Shown: positions 19,373-28,165 of the stretch, one piece after another | Layout of the letters: every line of letters starts with the position of its first letter | Numbering within the stretch: the first letter of the stretch is position 1 | From: Verrucomicrobiales bacterium | GTDB lineage: Bacteria > Verrucomicrobiota > Verrucomicrobiia > Limisphaerales > J093 | Direction: 5' to 3' | NCBI GenBank assembly: GCA_024233215.1 | Contig: JACKPW010000016.1 | Location: 90,601-154,600 of the forward strand | DNA: 64,000 nt | Notes under the pieces: generated by a model | The model's database searches: none | What the model saw: the letters and a program-made list of their open reading frames with translations, nothing else | Told to the model about the DNA's origin: nothing | Position numbers and translations under genes: made by a program

Positions 19373-20567
19373 TGTTGAACGACCTGCCGGATGGCAGGTG
19401 CGCGCCAGCGGATTTGGTTGGCTGATCGGCTGGCTGATGGCCGTCTCCACGGGGGTCGCCGCGGAGCCGGGGATCTACGCGGACTTCGAAACGAGTCTCG
19501 GCGATTTCACCTGCCGGCTCGAATACACGCTCGCGCCGAAGGCGGTCGCCAACTTCATTGGCCTCGCCACGGGGGAACGCGCCTGGATCGATCAACCGAC
19601 CGGGGCGGTGCGTACCGCGCCGTTCTACGATGGGCTTACCTTCCATCGCGTCATGAAGGGATTCATGATCCAAGGGGGTTCACCTAACGGGCAGGGCACC
19701 GACGGACCGGGCTACGCCTTCCCCGATGAATTCTCCCCGGAACTGCGGCACGACGGTCCCGGTGTCCTGTCGATGGCCAACTCGGGACCGTCCTCCAACG
19801 GCGCCCAGTTCTTCGTCACTGTGGCAGCCACTGCCTGGCTGAATGACGTCCATACCATCTTCGGCCGGGTCGTCAGCGGTATGGACGTGGTGACCGCGAT
19901 CAGCGTGGTGCCCACCGACGCCACCGATCACCCTACCACTCCTGTGGTTGTGTCTCACGTCACGATCCGGCGCGAGGGTCCGGACGCGATGGCATTCGAC
20001 CTCACCGCGCAGGGACTGCCGGTGGTGACGCCTGGGGACCTCGCCGTGGCGGCGAATGCCGGTGGGGTGGACCTGGACTTTGCGAGCGACCTGTATGTGG
20101 AAACGTTCCTCCGGGAGGCAGGCATCCTGAACGATTGGAGCAGCAGTTCACTGGGCATTGATCTGGCGGCGCCGATCCTGGGCCGGGTCCCTCAGGAGAC
20201 CACTGAGACGGCCCGTTTCTTCGCGATCTCCCAAGTTCACTACCCGGAGTCCACCCGTGCGCCTCGCGACGTCGAGGGACGGGAGCTGACCATCCAGCTC
20301 TTCAACGGCACCGAGGTTCTGACCGTCCGGTTTGATGAGGCAGGGGGTGGAACATTTGATTACAACGGTCAGCCGGGTACCGTGAGCGGCTACACTTGGA
20401 CCCAGGAACCGTACCGGGGGCGGCTCTGGCCGATCGAGTATTCCGGTCTGGTGCCCATGACGTTCCGATTGGACTTCACAAGTGAAACGGGCGGCACCTA
20501 TTCCGGCACCGCCTACACCTTCCCGTCCACCGCCCTCTCCGGGGACTTCACGCTGTCCACGCCCTGA
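19356..20567 (+). CDS. Secreted cyclophilin-type prolyl isomerase with extra C-terminal domain
   Basis: Peptidyl-prolyl cis-trans isomerase. ATG 19356 is chosen; it overlaps the previous gene by 17 bp and gives a signal peptide ending GVAAEPG. The cyclophilin domain spans about residues 38-200: DFETSLGDFTCRL, FHRVMKGFMIQGGSPNGQG and GVLSMANSGPSSNGAQFFV, which include the catalytic Arg, Phe and Gln. A C-terminal part of about 190 aa has no family I recognise; it is rich in Thr, Gly and aromatic residues (GTVSGYTWTQEPYRGRLW) and looks like beta structure. It probably folds exported proteins. Confidence is high for the first domain only. Confidence 0.88.
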   Translation: MTRSNSVERPAGWQVRASGFGWLIGWLMAVSTGVAAEPGIYADFETSLGDFTCRLEYTLAPKAVANFIGLATGERAWIDQPTGAVRTAPFYDGLTFHRVMKGFMIQGGSPNGQGTDGPGYAFPDEFSPELRHDGPGVLSMANSGPSSNGAQFFVTVAATAWLNDVHTIFGRVVSGMDVVTAISVVPTDATDHPTTPVVVSHVTIRREGPDAMAFDLTAQGLPVVTPGDLAVAANAGGVDLDFASDLYVETFLREAGILNDWSSSSLGIDLAAPILGRVPQETTETARFFAISQVHYPESTRAPRDVEGRELTIQLFNGTEVLTVRFDEAGGGTFDYNGQPGTVSGYTWTQEPYRGRLWPIEYSGLVPMTFRLDFTSETGGTYSGTAYTFPSTALSGDFTLSTP

Positions 20568-20626
20568 GAGCGTCAGAGTAACCGTAGCCGACGCGAGAAG
20601 GCTCGTTCTCACTGCTCTTTCCAGGT

Positions 20627-21643
20627 TCACAGCAGCCGTCCCTGATCGCCGGGGCCGCGTTTGAGCCCCAGCTTCTGATAGCTGGACTCATTGGCCACGC
20701 GGCCCTGCGGCGTGCGCTTCAGGTAGCCCTGCATGATGAGATAGGGCTCGTAGACCTCCTCAATCGTGTCGGGTTCCTCCCCCACCGCCACCGCAAGGGA
20801 ATTCACCCCCACGGGTCCCCCACCGAACTTCGCGATCACGGCCTCGAGGATGCGCTTGTCCATCTCGTCCAGGCCATCCCGGTCGATCTCGAGCATGGCC
20901 AACGCGCGATCCGCCACCTCGTGGGTGATGCGCCCGTTCCCCCGGACCTGCGCGTAGTCCCGAACCCGCCGGAGAAGGTTGTTCGCGATTCGCGGCGTGC
21001 CGCGGCTCCGCCGGGCGACGTCCAGGGCCGCTTCGCGTTCCGTTTCCACATCGAGCAGGCGGGCGGAGCGGACCACGATGTGCTGTAGTTGCGCCGCCTC
21101 GTAATAATCGAGGCGTTCGCGCAACGGGAAACGGGTGAGCAACGGCGCGGTGAGCAGGCCGCTTCGAGTGGTGGCCCCGACGAGGGTGAACCGCGGCAGG
21201 TTCAGCCGGACGCTCCGGGCGTTGGGCCCCTGGTCGATGATGATATCGAGTTTGAAATCCTCCATCGCGGGGTAGAGATACTCCTCGATGGTCTTCTGCA
21301 ACCGGTGGATCTCGTCGATGAACAGGACGTCGCCCTCCTCCAGGTTGGTCAGGAGACCGGCCAGGTCGCCCGCCTTCTCAATGGTCGGTCCACTGGTGGC
21401 CTTGAGGTTCGAGCCCATGGCCCGGGCAATGATGTGCGCGATGGTGGTCTTGCCCAGCCCCGGGGGGCCGCTCAGCAGCAGATGATCGAGTGCCTCGCCC
21501 CGCTGCCGGGCGGCCTGTACGGCGATCTCCAGCCGTTCCTTGACGCGCTCCTGGCCCACGAAATCGGAGAACAACGCCGGACGCAGGGTCAGTTCCAGCG
21601 CAACGTCGGGCTTGCTCAATCCGGCAAGGGCGCGTTCGGCCAT
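20627..21643 (-). CDS. ruvB: Holliday junction branch migration helicase RuvB
   Basis: AAA+ motor that drives branch migration of Holliday junctions with RuvA. The 338-aa protein has the RuvB-specific start LRPALFSDFVGQERVKERL, Walker A GPPGLGKTT near residue 60, Walker B LFIDEIHRL near residue 108, and the sensor-1 region TLVGATTRSGLLTAPL. The winged-helix C-terminal domain has GGGPVGVNSLA, EEPYLIMQGYLKRTPQGR-like residues and a normal end. ruvA and ruvC are not adjacent. It is convergent with the cyclophilin gene across a 59-bp gap. Confidence 0.97.
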   Translation of the reverse strand: MAERALAGLSKPDVALELTLRPALFSDFVGQERVKERLEIAVQAARQRGEALDHLLLSGPPGLGKTTIAHIIARAMGSNLKATSGPTIEKAGDLAGLLTNLEEGDVLFIDEIHRLQKTIEEYLYPAMEDFKLDIIIDQGPNARSVRLNLPRFTLVGATTRSGLLTAPLLTRFPLRERLDYYEAAQLQHIVVRSARLLDVETEREAALDVARRSRGTPRIANNLLRRVRDYAQVRGNGRITHEVADRALAMLEIDRDGLDEMDKRILEAVIAKFGGGPVGVNSLAVAVGEEPDTIEEVYEPYLIMQGYLKRTPQGRVANESSYQKLGLKRGPGDQGRLL

Positions 21644-21759
21644 GGCACGACAGCATCCGCAATGGCCCCCGGGGCGACAAGGCTATTCCCGCCACTATTC
21701 CCGCCACGTCGAACTCCCGGCTCGACATCGTTTCACGGAACGCCAGCCTGTCCCGCGCC

Positions 21760-22158
21760 ATGCAGATCCGCATCGAGAAACTTGTGGTTCGCCGGGACGC
21801 CCGCGGCTGGGTCTACGAGCCGCTGAACGGCAACGCCCTGGCCGGATTTCGCAACGTGCACCTGGTCTGGACCGAACCTGGCGCGGTGCGGGGCAACCAC
21901 TATCACGAGCGGGGAACGGAGGTCGTCGCCGTGAGCGGGCCCACGCTGGTGCGGTTCCGGGAGGCCGGCGGGTTGCGGGACCATCTCGTCCCGCCGGGGG
22001 AGGTCTGGCAGTTCACCATCCCTCCCGGAATCCCTCACGCCCTCAAGAATGTCGGCGACCGGCCGGTGCTGATGGTCGGGCTGAACACGGAGTTCCTCAA
22101 CCGCGACGCCCCGGACGTGCACCGGGAAGTCCTGATCGATCCCGCCACCAACGCCTGA
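21760..22158 (+). CDS. Small cupin protein, possible sugar-nucleotide enzyme
   Basis: Single-domain cupin of 132 aa. Cupin motif 1 is GNHYHERGTEVV (two His and the Glu as metal ligands) and motif 2 is PPGIPHALKNVG. The surrounding sequence (FRNVHLVWTEPGAVRGNHYH, then a motif ending EFLNRDAPDVHREVL) resembles the C-terminal cupin of CapF-like capsule enzymes and related epimerases. A role in polysaccharide sugar modification is therefore possible but not shown. It starts 116 bp from the divergent ruvB. Confidence 0.75.
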   Translation: MQIRIEKLVVRRDARGWVYEPLNGNALAGFRNVHLVWTEPGAVRGNHYHERGTEVVAVSGPTLVRFREAGGLRDHLVPPGEVWQFTIPPGIPHALKNVGDRPVLMVGLNTEFLNRDAPDVHREVLIDPATNA

Positions 22159-22185
22159 GAACGGCCCGGCCGGGGGCCTGCCGTC

Positions 22186-24876
22186 TCAAGGGAACGGCTC
22201 GACACTGAAGAAGCGGCGTGGCCCCGTCCCCATCGGACCGAACCAGGTGGTTTCCGGGAAGATCCCGATGACTTCCTCGTCAATTGCCGGGATTCCTCCC
22301 AACTCATCAAAGGCCCGGATGCGGTAACGCACGCCGTCGATGGCCGGCCAGCTCAGTCGCGCGAGGCGGTCGTCCCAATGGGCCAGCTCGACCCGGGAGC
22401 CCGGTTCCGCCACGAGGGGGTCGGTCCCCATGATCTGCTCGCGGGCGTTGTTGGCGCCGTCGCCGTCGGGATCGTCCGTGGCGGTGTAACGGCTGGTGAG
22501 GCTGCGAAGGGCCGACTGTTCCCAGTGATCGTCCAGGCCATCGTGATCGCCATCCTGGATGGTGACGCCGAAGAGGGTCAGTTCCACGGAGTTGATCTGT
22601 CCGGTGACTCCGGGACGTTGATCACTGAACTCGACCTGCCAGGTGCCGACGGAGGGTTCAAAGAAATGATGCACCGAGTAGTAGTCCCACTCGGTGAGTG
22701 AGGAAAGCGTGTCGTTGTTCAACCGCTGCAACACGCTCCGTGTGCCGGAGGGGGAGACGAGCGTGATGCGGAGGTCGCCGCGCCGGGCATGGGAGCCTTT
22801 CACGCGCAGTCGCACATGTTCGCAGATCATGGGAGTGCCGAACTCGATCGAGTAGCCGGCTGTGTCCAGCGTGAGCTTTCCCTCGGTGCTGAACCACTGG
22901 CGAAGGTGGGCTGCCAGGGCCTCGCCGTCGGACTGGCCGATGAAGACCGCCGGAATGGGCGTGAAGTGGATGTCGGCACCATTGGGAACGAATCGTTCGG
23001 TATCGCCGGTGTTGTTGTAGATTACGGCGAAGGCCGCCCCCGCCTCGGCCACATGCGCGAGCTTCTCGACAAAATAGTTGTCGCCCCGCTGGATCAGCGC
23101 CGCCTTGCCGGTGAGGTCGTCCTTGATCGGACTGGTGGCGAGCCCGACATCCACGAACTTCAGCGAGGCTGTGGCGGTGTCCGGGCACAGGCCGTCCACC
23201 GGTGACGCGGGAATGGACTCCAGATCGGTGGGCACCCGCAGGCCCCGGACCTCCAGCCGCAGGCCGTCGTCATGGATCACCCGGAGCCCGGTGGCCTTGA
23301 CCGTTACCTCCGTCCGGGGGGGGCGGTTGTGCCAGTGCTTCGCCAGGTTCACTGCGACCCCGGCGTCCGGCACGCCGAATCCGACGTTGTGGCTGACCAG
23401 CAGCCCGGCACCGTTACGTTGCAGATCCGGGTCCGCCAGATCACGCTGCCGGGCGGAGAGCACGAGGACCTGTTGGACATCCCGGTAGGTGAGGTCCGGA
23501 TTGGCGCTGAGGATCAGGGCGCAGAGGCCGGAGATCTCGGGGGTGGCTCCCGAGGTTCCGGAGAAGGCGGTGGCGCCATAGAGGTAATCCCCGGCGTCTC
23601 CGATGGAACTGCGGTTGTAGCCCAGGCTGCCGCTGCGGTCGGTGGTGAACAGACCGGGATAGTTCGTCACGAGAGTGCCGGACAGATCCACGTTGGCGTC
23701 GCCGCTGAAGGCTCCCACCAGTACCGTGGCGCCCGGCGTGCTGTAGCTGCAGACACGGCCGTTGTGCCGCACGGCCGCCACAGCGACGGAGCGCGGATCC
23801 TGGGCATAGCCATCGTCGTTGGTGTTGTTGAAGGCTTCGCGATCGTTACCGGCAGCACGCACCAGCACCTCCCCCTTGCCGCCGCGTCCTTCGGTCACGG
23901 CGGCTTCGATGCCGAGATCCTCCAACACCCCAAGCGGCAGCTGTTCCACTCCCACGTTGCCCCAGCTGTGGTTCTGCACGTCCACCGCCTCCAGGCCATA
24001 CTGGAACATGTCCATCGACTCCTCCTCGTCGAGATAGTAGTCCAGGGAGTCGAACACCACCCAACTGGCCAGTTCGACGCCGGGCGCCACCCCGGTCGCC
24101 CCCAGGCTGTTGTTGGCGACCGCCCCGATCAGTCCCGCCACCGCCGTGCCATGCACCTTGCTGTTGGTGGTGGGCCGGCCGTCGTGCACGCCGGAATGGA
24201 AGTTGTAGTGGTAACTGTTGCGCGCGTTGTCCGCGAGGTCGGCATGCGTGATCTCGAAGCCCGTGTCCGCCACCGCCACCAGGATCCCCTCGCCGGTTGC
24301 GACCGGCCACGCCGCGCGCACGTTCAGGTCCTCCCCCGTGGCGGCACCGCTGACGGGATCCCGATTATCCAAATGCCATGCCTGGGTGAACCGGGAATCA
24401 TCCGGGCGCGGGGCGTAGGCGCCATGCAAGCCCACCACACGTCGCCGCACCGGATGGATGGCCTCAACCCCCGGAACCTCCGCCAGGCGTCCGGCCTCCG
24501 TGGCTGCCACCAAGGCATCCGGGGCCTCCAAAATGAAGACATCCGCTGCGACCTGGCGCGATCGTTGCAGCGCTGAACCCGTCAGCAGCCGCTCCAGATC
24601 AGTTCCCAGGCCGGTGCGGAGCACCACCCGGCTGCCGAACTGGACCGGTTGGCCGCCGCCCACAGGGACCGCCTGAAGCCAGGCCGGACCTGAGGACTCC
24701 CCGGCCGGTCCCGCGGCACTTGCCGACGAAAGTCCCACGGCCGGGGTCTCCACCTCGTAGGTGCGGGACAGGGGTTCGCGGAAGGTGAAAGTCACCCCCG
24801 CCCGGGCGGACCCGGCCAACGCGGCCGCGGAAGCCAGGAGCACGACCGTTCCAAGGCATTTTCTCATGCGATCCAT
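22186..24876 (-). CDS. Secreted subtilisin-like serine protease with PA and P domains
   Basis: Large exported S8 protease (896 aa from ATG 24876). A signal peptide (to about residue 27) and a propeptide precede the catalytic domain. The triad is Asp near 204 (VAVADTGFE), His near 242 (KVHGTAVAGL) and Ser near 442 (FSGTSGATPEIS), with the oxyanion Asn in AAGND. A protease-associated domain follows (about 560-660, with LIQRGDNYFVEKLAHV and GAAFAVIYNNTGDTE). A P-domain (about 680-780) has RRGDLRITLVSPSGT. The end carries Asp-rich calcium-binding repeats (DGDHDGLDD, DDPDGDGANNAREQIMGTD). The architecture is kexin/proprotein-convertase-like, and it probably digests extracellular protein. Confidence 0.9.
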   Translation of the reverse strand: MDRMRKCLGTVVLLASAAALAGSARAGVTFTFREPLSRTYEVETPAVGLSSASAAGPAGESSGPAWLQAVPVGGGQPVQFGSRVVLRTGLGTDLERLLTGSALQRSRQVAADVFILEAPDALVAATEAGRLAEVPGVEAIHPVRRRVVGLHGAYAPRPDDSRFTQAWHLDNRDPVSGAATGEDLNVRAAWPVATGEGILVAVADTGFEITHADLADNARNSYHYNFHSGVHDGRPTTNSKVHGTAVAGLIGAVANNSLGATGVAPGVELASWVVFDSLDYYLDEEESMDMFQYGLEAVDVQNHSWGNVGVEQLPLGVLEDLGIEAAVTEGRGGKGEVLVRAAGNDREAFNNTNDDGYAQDPRSVAVAAVRHNGRVCSYSTPGATVLVGAFSGDANVDLSGTLVTNYPGLFTTDRSGSLGYNRSSIGDAGDYLYGATAFSGTSGATPEISGLCALILSANPDLTYRDVQQVLVLSARQRDLADPDLQRNGAGLLVSHNVGFGVPDAGVAVNLAKHWHNRPPRTEVTVKATGLRVIHDDGLRLEVRGLRVPTDLESIPASPVDGLCPDTATASLKFVDVGLATSPIKDDLTGKAALIQRGDNYFVEKLAHVAEAGAAFAVIYNNTGDTERFVPNGADIHFTPIPAVFIGQSDGEALAAHLRQWFSTEGKLTLDTAGYSIEFGTPMICEHVRLRVKGSHARRGDLRITLVSPSGTRSVLQRLNNDTLSSLTEWDYYSVHHFFEPSVGTWQVEFSDQRPGVTGQINSVELTLFGVTIQDGDHDGLDDHWEQSALRSLTSRYTATDDPDGDGANNAREQIMGTDPLVAEPGSRVELAHWDDRLARLSWPAIDGVRYRIRAFDELGGIPAIDEEVIGIFPETTWFGPMGTGPRRFFSVEPFP

Positions 24877-24922
24877 CAACCGGCTCTCACCACAGCAGGT
24901 TGAGTGCCCATTTGCGGAGATT

Positions 24923-25726
24923 TCAATCCCGCCAGAATTGTTGTAGCACCTCGTGCCTTCCTGCCCGGACGCTCCCGGCGATGGCCTGGGTTACGTGGTG
25001 CTTCGCCTTTTCCACCGCTTCGGCAAGGGCCAGTCCCAGCGCCAGGAAAGCCGCGATTGCGGCGGAAAGGGTGCATCCGGTCCCGTGGGTGCCCACTCCC
25101 GTGACTCGGGGGGCGCTGAGCAACAATTCCTGCTTTCCATCCCAAAAGACGTCCACCGCTTCACGGAGCCCCCGGAGATGCCCCCCCTTGAGGAGCACCG
25201 CGCAACCATGGCGCTTCCGCAAATCCCGCGCCGCATTCCGCAGATCCTCCGGTTCCACCAGAGGCCGCCCCAACAACGCCTCGGCCTCGCCCAGATTCGG
25301 GGTGATCAGCGTGGCCAGCGGGAAGAGTCCTTCGGTCAAGCCGCGCACCGCCCGGGCCGGCAACAGCCGTGCCCCCGAAGTGGCGATCAGGACCGGGTCC
25401 ACCACCACCGGAATCCGGTCGGCCCGTTGCCGCAGCACTTCCACCACGACCCGCACAAGCGGGGCGGACGCGAGCATGCCGGTCTTGATGGCAGCGGGTG
25501 GCAGGGCGTCCAGGACCGCTTCAATCTGGTCGCGCAACACCGTGGGCCGGCAGACCTGCACACTGCGAACCTCCGCGGGGTTTTGGGCCGTAAGACAGGT
25601 CACGGCACTGGTGCCATGGACGCCGATGGCGGCAAAAGCCTTCAGGTCGGCCTGAATGCCGGCACCGCCGCCGCTGTCCGATCCCGCGATGGTGAGTGCC
25701 ACCGGCAGTCGTTCGCGTTTCCGCAT
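24923..25726 (-). CDS. thiD: Hydroxymethylpyrimidine/phosphomethylpyrimidine kinase
   Basis: Phosphorylates HMP and HMP-P in thiamine synthesis (ribokinase-like fold). ATG 25726 gives about 267 aa, the normal family length; the frame extends upstream without conservation. It has the signature ALTIAGSDSGGGAGIQADLK at the start, GTSAVTCLTAQN, the PVVVDPVLIATSG region and the C-terminal anion-hole motif GVGTHGTGCTLSAAIAA. I see no TPP riboswitch-like sequence upstream and no other thi genes nearby. Confidence 0.95.
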   Translation of the reverse strand: MRKRERLPVALTIAGSDSGGGAGIQADLKAFAAIGVHGTSAVTCLTAQNPAEVRSVQVCRPTVLRDQIEAVLDALPPAAIKTGMLASAPLVRVVVEVLRQRADRIPVVVDPVLIATSGARLLPARAVRGLTEGLFPLATLITPNLGEAEALLGRPLVEPEDLRNAARDLRKRHGCAVLLKGGHLRGLREAVDVFWDGKQELLLSAPRVTGVGTHGTGCTLSAAIAAFLALGLALAEAVEKAKHHVTQAIAGSVRAGRHEVLQQFWRD

Positions 25727-25894
25727 GGGCGGAACTATAGCGACCGGGCCGGGTTTGTCAGCGGCAGTTGTTCCGGTCATCATGGGGTTGAGTTTAGGGT
25801 ACCTGATGGGGGCGTGAAGCATACATGGAACAAACTGGAAATGAGAGGCATTAACTGTGTTGACAACTGGGCAAATCGATGTTCACCATAGCTC

Positions 25895-26776
25895 ATGCAA
25901 ATCGAGAGCTTGAAGGTCTTCTGTGATCTGGCGGAAACGGAGAGTTTCACGAAGGCGGCGCAAATCAATCATATCACCCAATCCGCTGTGAGCCAGCAGA
26001 TCAGCTCATTGGAGCGCCAATTCAAGGCGCTGCTGATCGAGCGCAGCAAGAAGAAGTTCAGGCTGACCCGCGAAGGCAAGGTGCTTTACGATGCCAGCAA
26101 GCACATCGTCCAGACCTTCGAGACCCTCCATACCCAGCTGCAGGAGTTGAAGGATATTATTTCTGGAACTGTCCGTGTGGCAACGATTTACAGTATCGGT
26201 TTGCATGCGCTTCCGCCCTACATCAAGCGCTACATGAAAAGCTACCCGACGGTGAACGTGCACGTCGAGTACCGCCGGGCCAACCAGGTTGTCGAGGATG
26301 TCCTGGGCAACGTGGTGGACATCGGTTTGATCGCCTACCCGCATCGGGATTCCAAGCTCGACGTCGTCGCGCTGCCGAAGGAGCCCATGGCGGTGATCTG
26401 CCATCCGCAGCACCCCCTGGCCCGCAGCAAGAGCATCAAGCTCAGTGCACTTGCCGGACAGAACTTCGTCGCCTTTGAGCCGGACATTCCCACGCGCCGG
26501 GCGGTGGACAAGGTCCTTCGCGAGCATGGGGTGCAGGTGGCGACCGTCATGGAATTCGACAATGTCGAGACCGTGAAGCGCGCCGTCGAGATCGACGCGG
26601 GTGTGGCGATTGTCCCGGTCACCACCATCAAGCAGGAAATCACCAAGCAGACGCTGATGGCCCTCAAGGTGGATGACGCGGACCTCAGCCGTCCAATCGC
26701 GGCGATCCACAAAAAGAACAAGGTCCTGAGCACCGCCATGAAGCAGTTCATTGCCCTGCTTAAGGAAGAGATTTGA
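25895..26776 (+). CDS. LysR-family transcriptional regulator
   Basis: Regulator of 293 aa. The N-terminal winged helix-turn-helix has MQIESLKVFCDLAETESFTKAAQ and QSAVSQQISSLE, which are standard LysR residues. The remaining part is a periplasmic-binding-protein-like effector domain (about 90-293). It resembles CysB/CynR-type regulators in layout but the effector cannot be told. It is divergent from thiD with a 168-bp spacer; LysR regulators often act on the divergent neighbour, so control of thiD is possible. A TTGACA at 25860-25865 lies upstream, with a poor -10. Confidence 0.9.
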   Translation: MQIESLKVFCDLAETESFTKAAQINHITQSAVSQQISSLERQFKALLIERSKKKFRLTREGKVLYDASKHIVQTFETLHTQLQELKDIISGTVRVATIYSIGLHALPPYIKRYMKSYPTVNVHVEYRRANQVVEDVLGNVVDIGLIAYPHRDSKLDVVALPKEPMAVICHPQHPLARSKSIKLSALAGQNFVAFEPDIPTRRAVDKVLREHGVQVATVMEFDNVETVKRAVEIDAGVAIVPVTTIKQEITKQTLMALKVDDADLSRPIAAIHKKNKVLSTAMKQFIALLKEEI

Positions 26777-26947
26777 TTGTTCGGCGGCGCCGATGTGACG
26801 GGGGGGCTGCACGAGGGCGGTTGAGTCGTCGCATCGGCTTGGTGGAGGTCGGGTGACCGACGCCGGGGGATCCAACCCTCGGAAGGGATGGTGGATGTCC
26901 GTGGATTCGGAATTGCCGTCGAGGGCGCTTCCGGCCACCCTTCCCCC

Positions 26948-28141
26948 ATGAGCACGCGAGCCCTGGCCGGCCTGCTGTTCGCCTCGCTCGTGGCGAACAT
27001 CGTGCTGGTGGTGACCTTGGTGCTGGCCTGGGAACCGGGACGGCCGATGGAGGTCACCCTGGTCCGACCCGCCACGGTCACCAACATTTATCGCCCGGTC
27101 CGCACCAACATCGTGGTCGAAGCCCGGCCCCTGCGCTGGCACGATCTCGAATCCACCAACTACGCCTTCTATATCAGCAACCTGCGCTCGATTGGCTGCC
27201 CGGAGGCGACCGTCCGCGACATCATTACTGCCGAGATCGACGACCTCTTTGCCGGGCGGAGACGCCGCGAACTCGTTCTCCCCCGTCATCAATGGTGGCG
27301 CTCGAAACCCGATCCCGCCCTGGTCGCCGCGGCGGGGAGCGTGGAGCAGTCCCTCGCCGACGAGCGGGCGGCACTTCTGACGAGACTACTGGGTTCCGCC
27401 GGTTCCGAAACCGGGACGGCACGCGATGAGGCGGAGGCGGCCACGCCACTCGATGGCCCGGTTTTGGGCGCTTTGGCGGAGCCGATTCGGGCCGCGGTCC
27501 GGAGCGCCGAGCAATTGCGGGATCGGCGCTTGCAGGAACTGGCGCAAGCCGGCGAGGCGCTTTCACCGGCGGAGGCGGTCCGGCTTGATGGCATGGTCCG
27601 GACCAACCTTGCTGCCGTACTGAATCCGGAGCAGTTGGAGGAGTACCTGCTACGATATTCCCGGACCGCGAACGAACTGCGGGACCGCACGAGTGAACTG
27701 GACCTTGGTCCCGAGGAGTTCCGCGCCCTCTTCCGAGCCTTGGATCCGTTGGAACAACGACTGTCTACCCTCGGGGGGGGCACCGAGACCGCCGAGGCCG
27801 CGGCAGAGCAGGTGGATTTGCTGGCCCGGCGCGAGGCGGTCCTGCAGGAGACGCTCTCGCCCGAGCAATACGCCGAGTACTCGCTCAACCAGAACCCGGC
27901 CTACACCAGCCAGCGGGACCGGTTGCGCGAGTTGGGCCTGCCCGAACGCCACGCGCTGCCGCTCTATGAAATCAACCAGGTGACCCGGGAGGAGATTGCC
28001 CGGTTGCAGTCGGATTCCGGCCTCGACGCGGCGGAGTTGGCGGCTCAGCTGGAGGCGGTGGAACACCAGCGGCAGGCTGCCGTGCAGACCGTTCTGGGGC
28101 CGGAGGGCTTCGCGGCGTATCAGGCCTCGCGGGTTCCCTGA
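26948..28141 (+). CDS. Hypothetical membrane-anchored protein
   Basis: Function unknown, 397 aa. ATG 26948 places one transmembrane helix at about residues 5-30 (LAGLLFASLVANIVLVVTLV). The segment SNLRSIGCPEATVRDIITAE near residue 80 is a pattern I associate with hypothetical proteins of this phylum. The rest is Glu- and Arg-rich, strongly alpha-helical and probably coiled, with repeated LxPE/LSPEQ motifs (LNPEQLEEYLLRYS, LSPEQYAEYSLNQ, LGPEGFAAYQ) near residues 220, 305 and 385. It would be a periplasmic helical protein anchored in the inner membrane. Confidence 0.7.
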   Translation: MSTRALAGLLFASLVANIVLVVTLVLAWEPGRPMEVTLVRPATVTNIYRPVRTNIVVEARPLRWHDLESTNYAFYISNLRSIGCPEATVRDIITAEIDDLFAGRRRRELVLPRHQWWRSKPDPALVAAAGSVEQSLADERAALLTRLLGSAGSETGTARDEAEAATPLDGPVLGALAEPIRAAVRSAEQLRDRRLQELAQAGEALSPAEAVRLDGMVRTNLAAVLNPEQLEEYLLRYSRTANELRDRTSELDLGPEEFRALFRALDPLEQRLSTLGGGTETAEAAAEQVDLLARREAVLQETLSPEQYAEYSLNQNPAYTSQRDRLRELGLPERHALPLYEINQVTREEIARLQSDSGLDAAELAAQLEAVEHQRQAAVQTVLGPEGFAAYQASRVP

Positions 28142-28165
28142 ACGCCCCCCGCTCCGACCCGCGTT

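Noticed and set aside
25727..25894. TPP riboswitch or LysR-controlled promoter before thiD
   Set aside because: No CUGAGA or ACCUGAUCUGG-like thi-box sequence was seen, and no good -10 follows the TTGACA.
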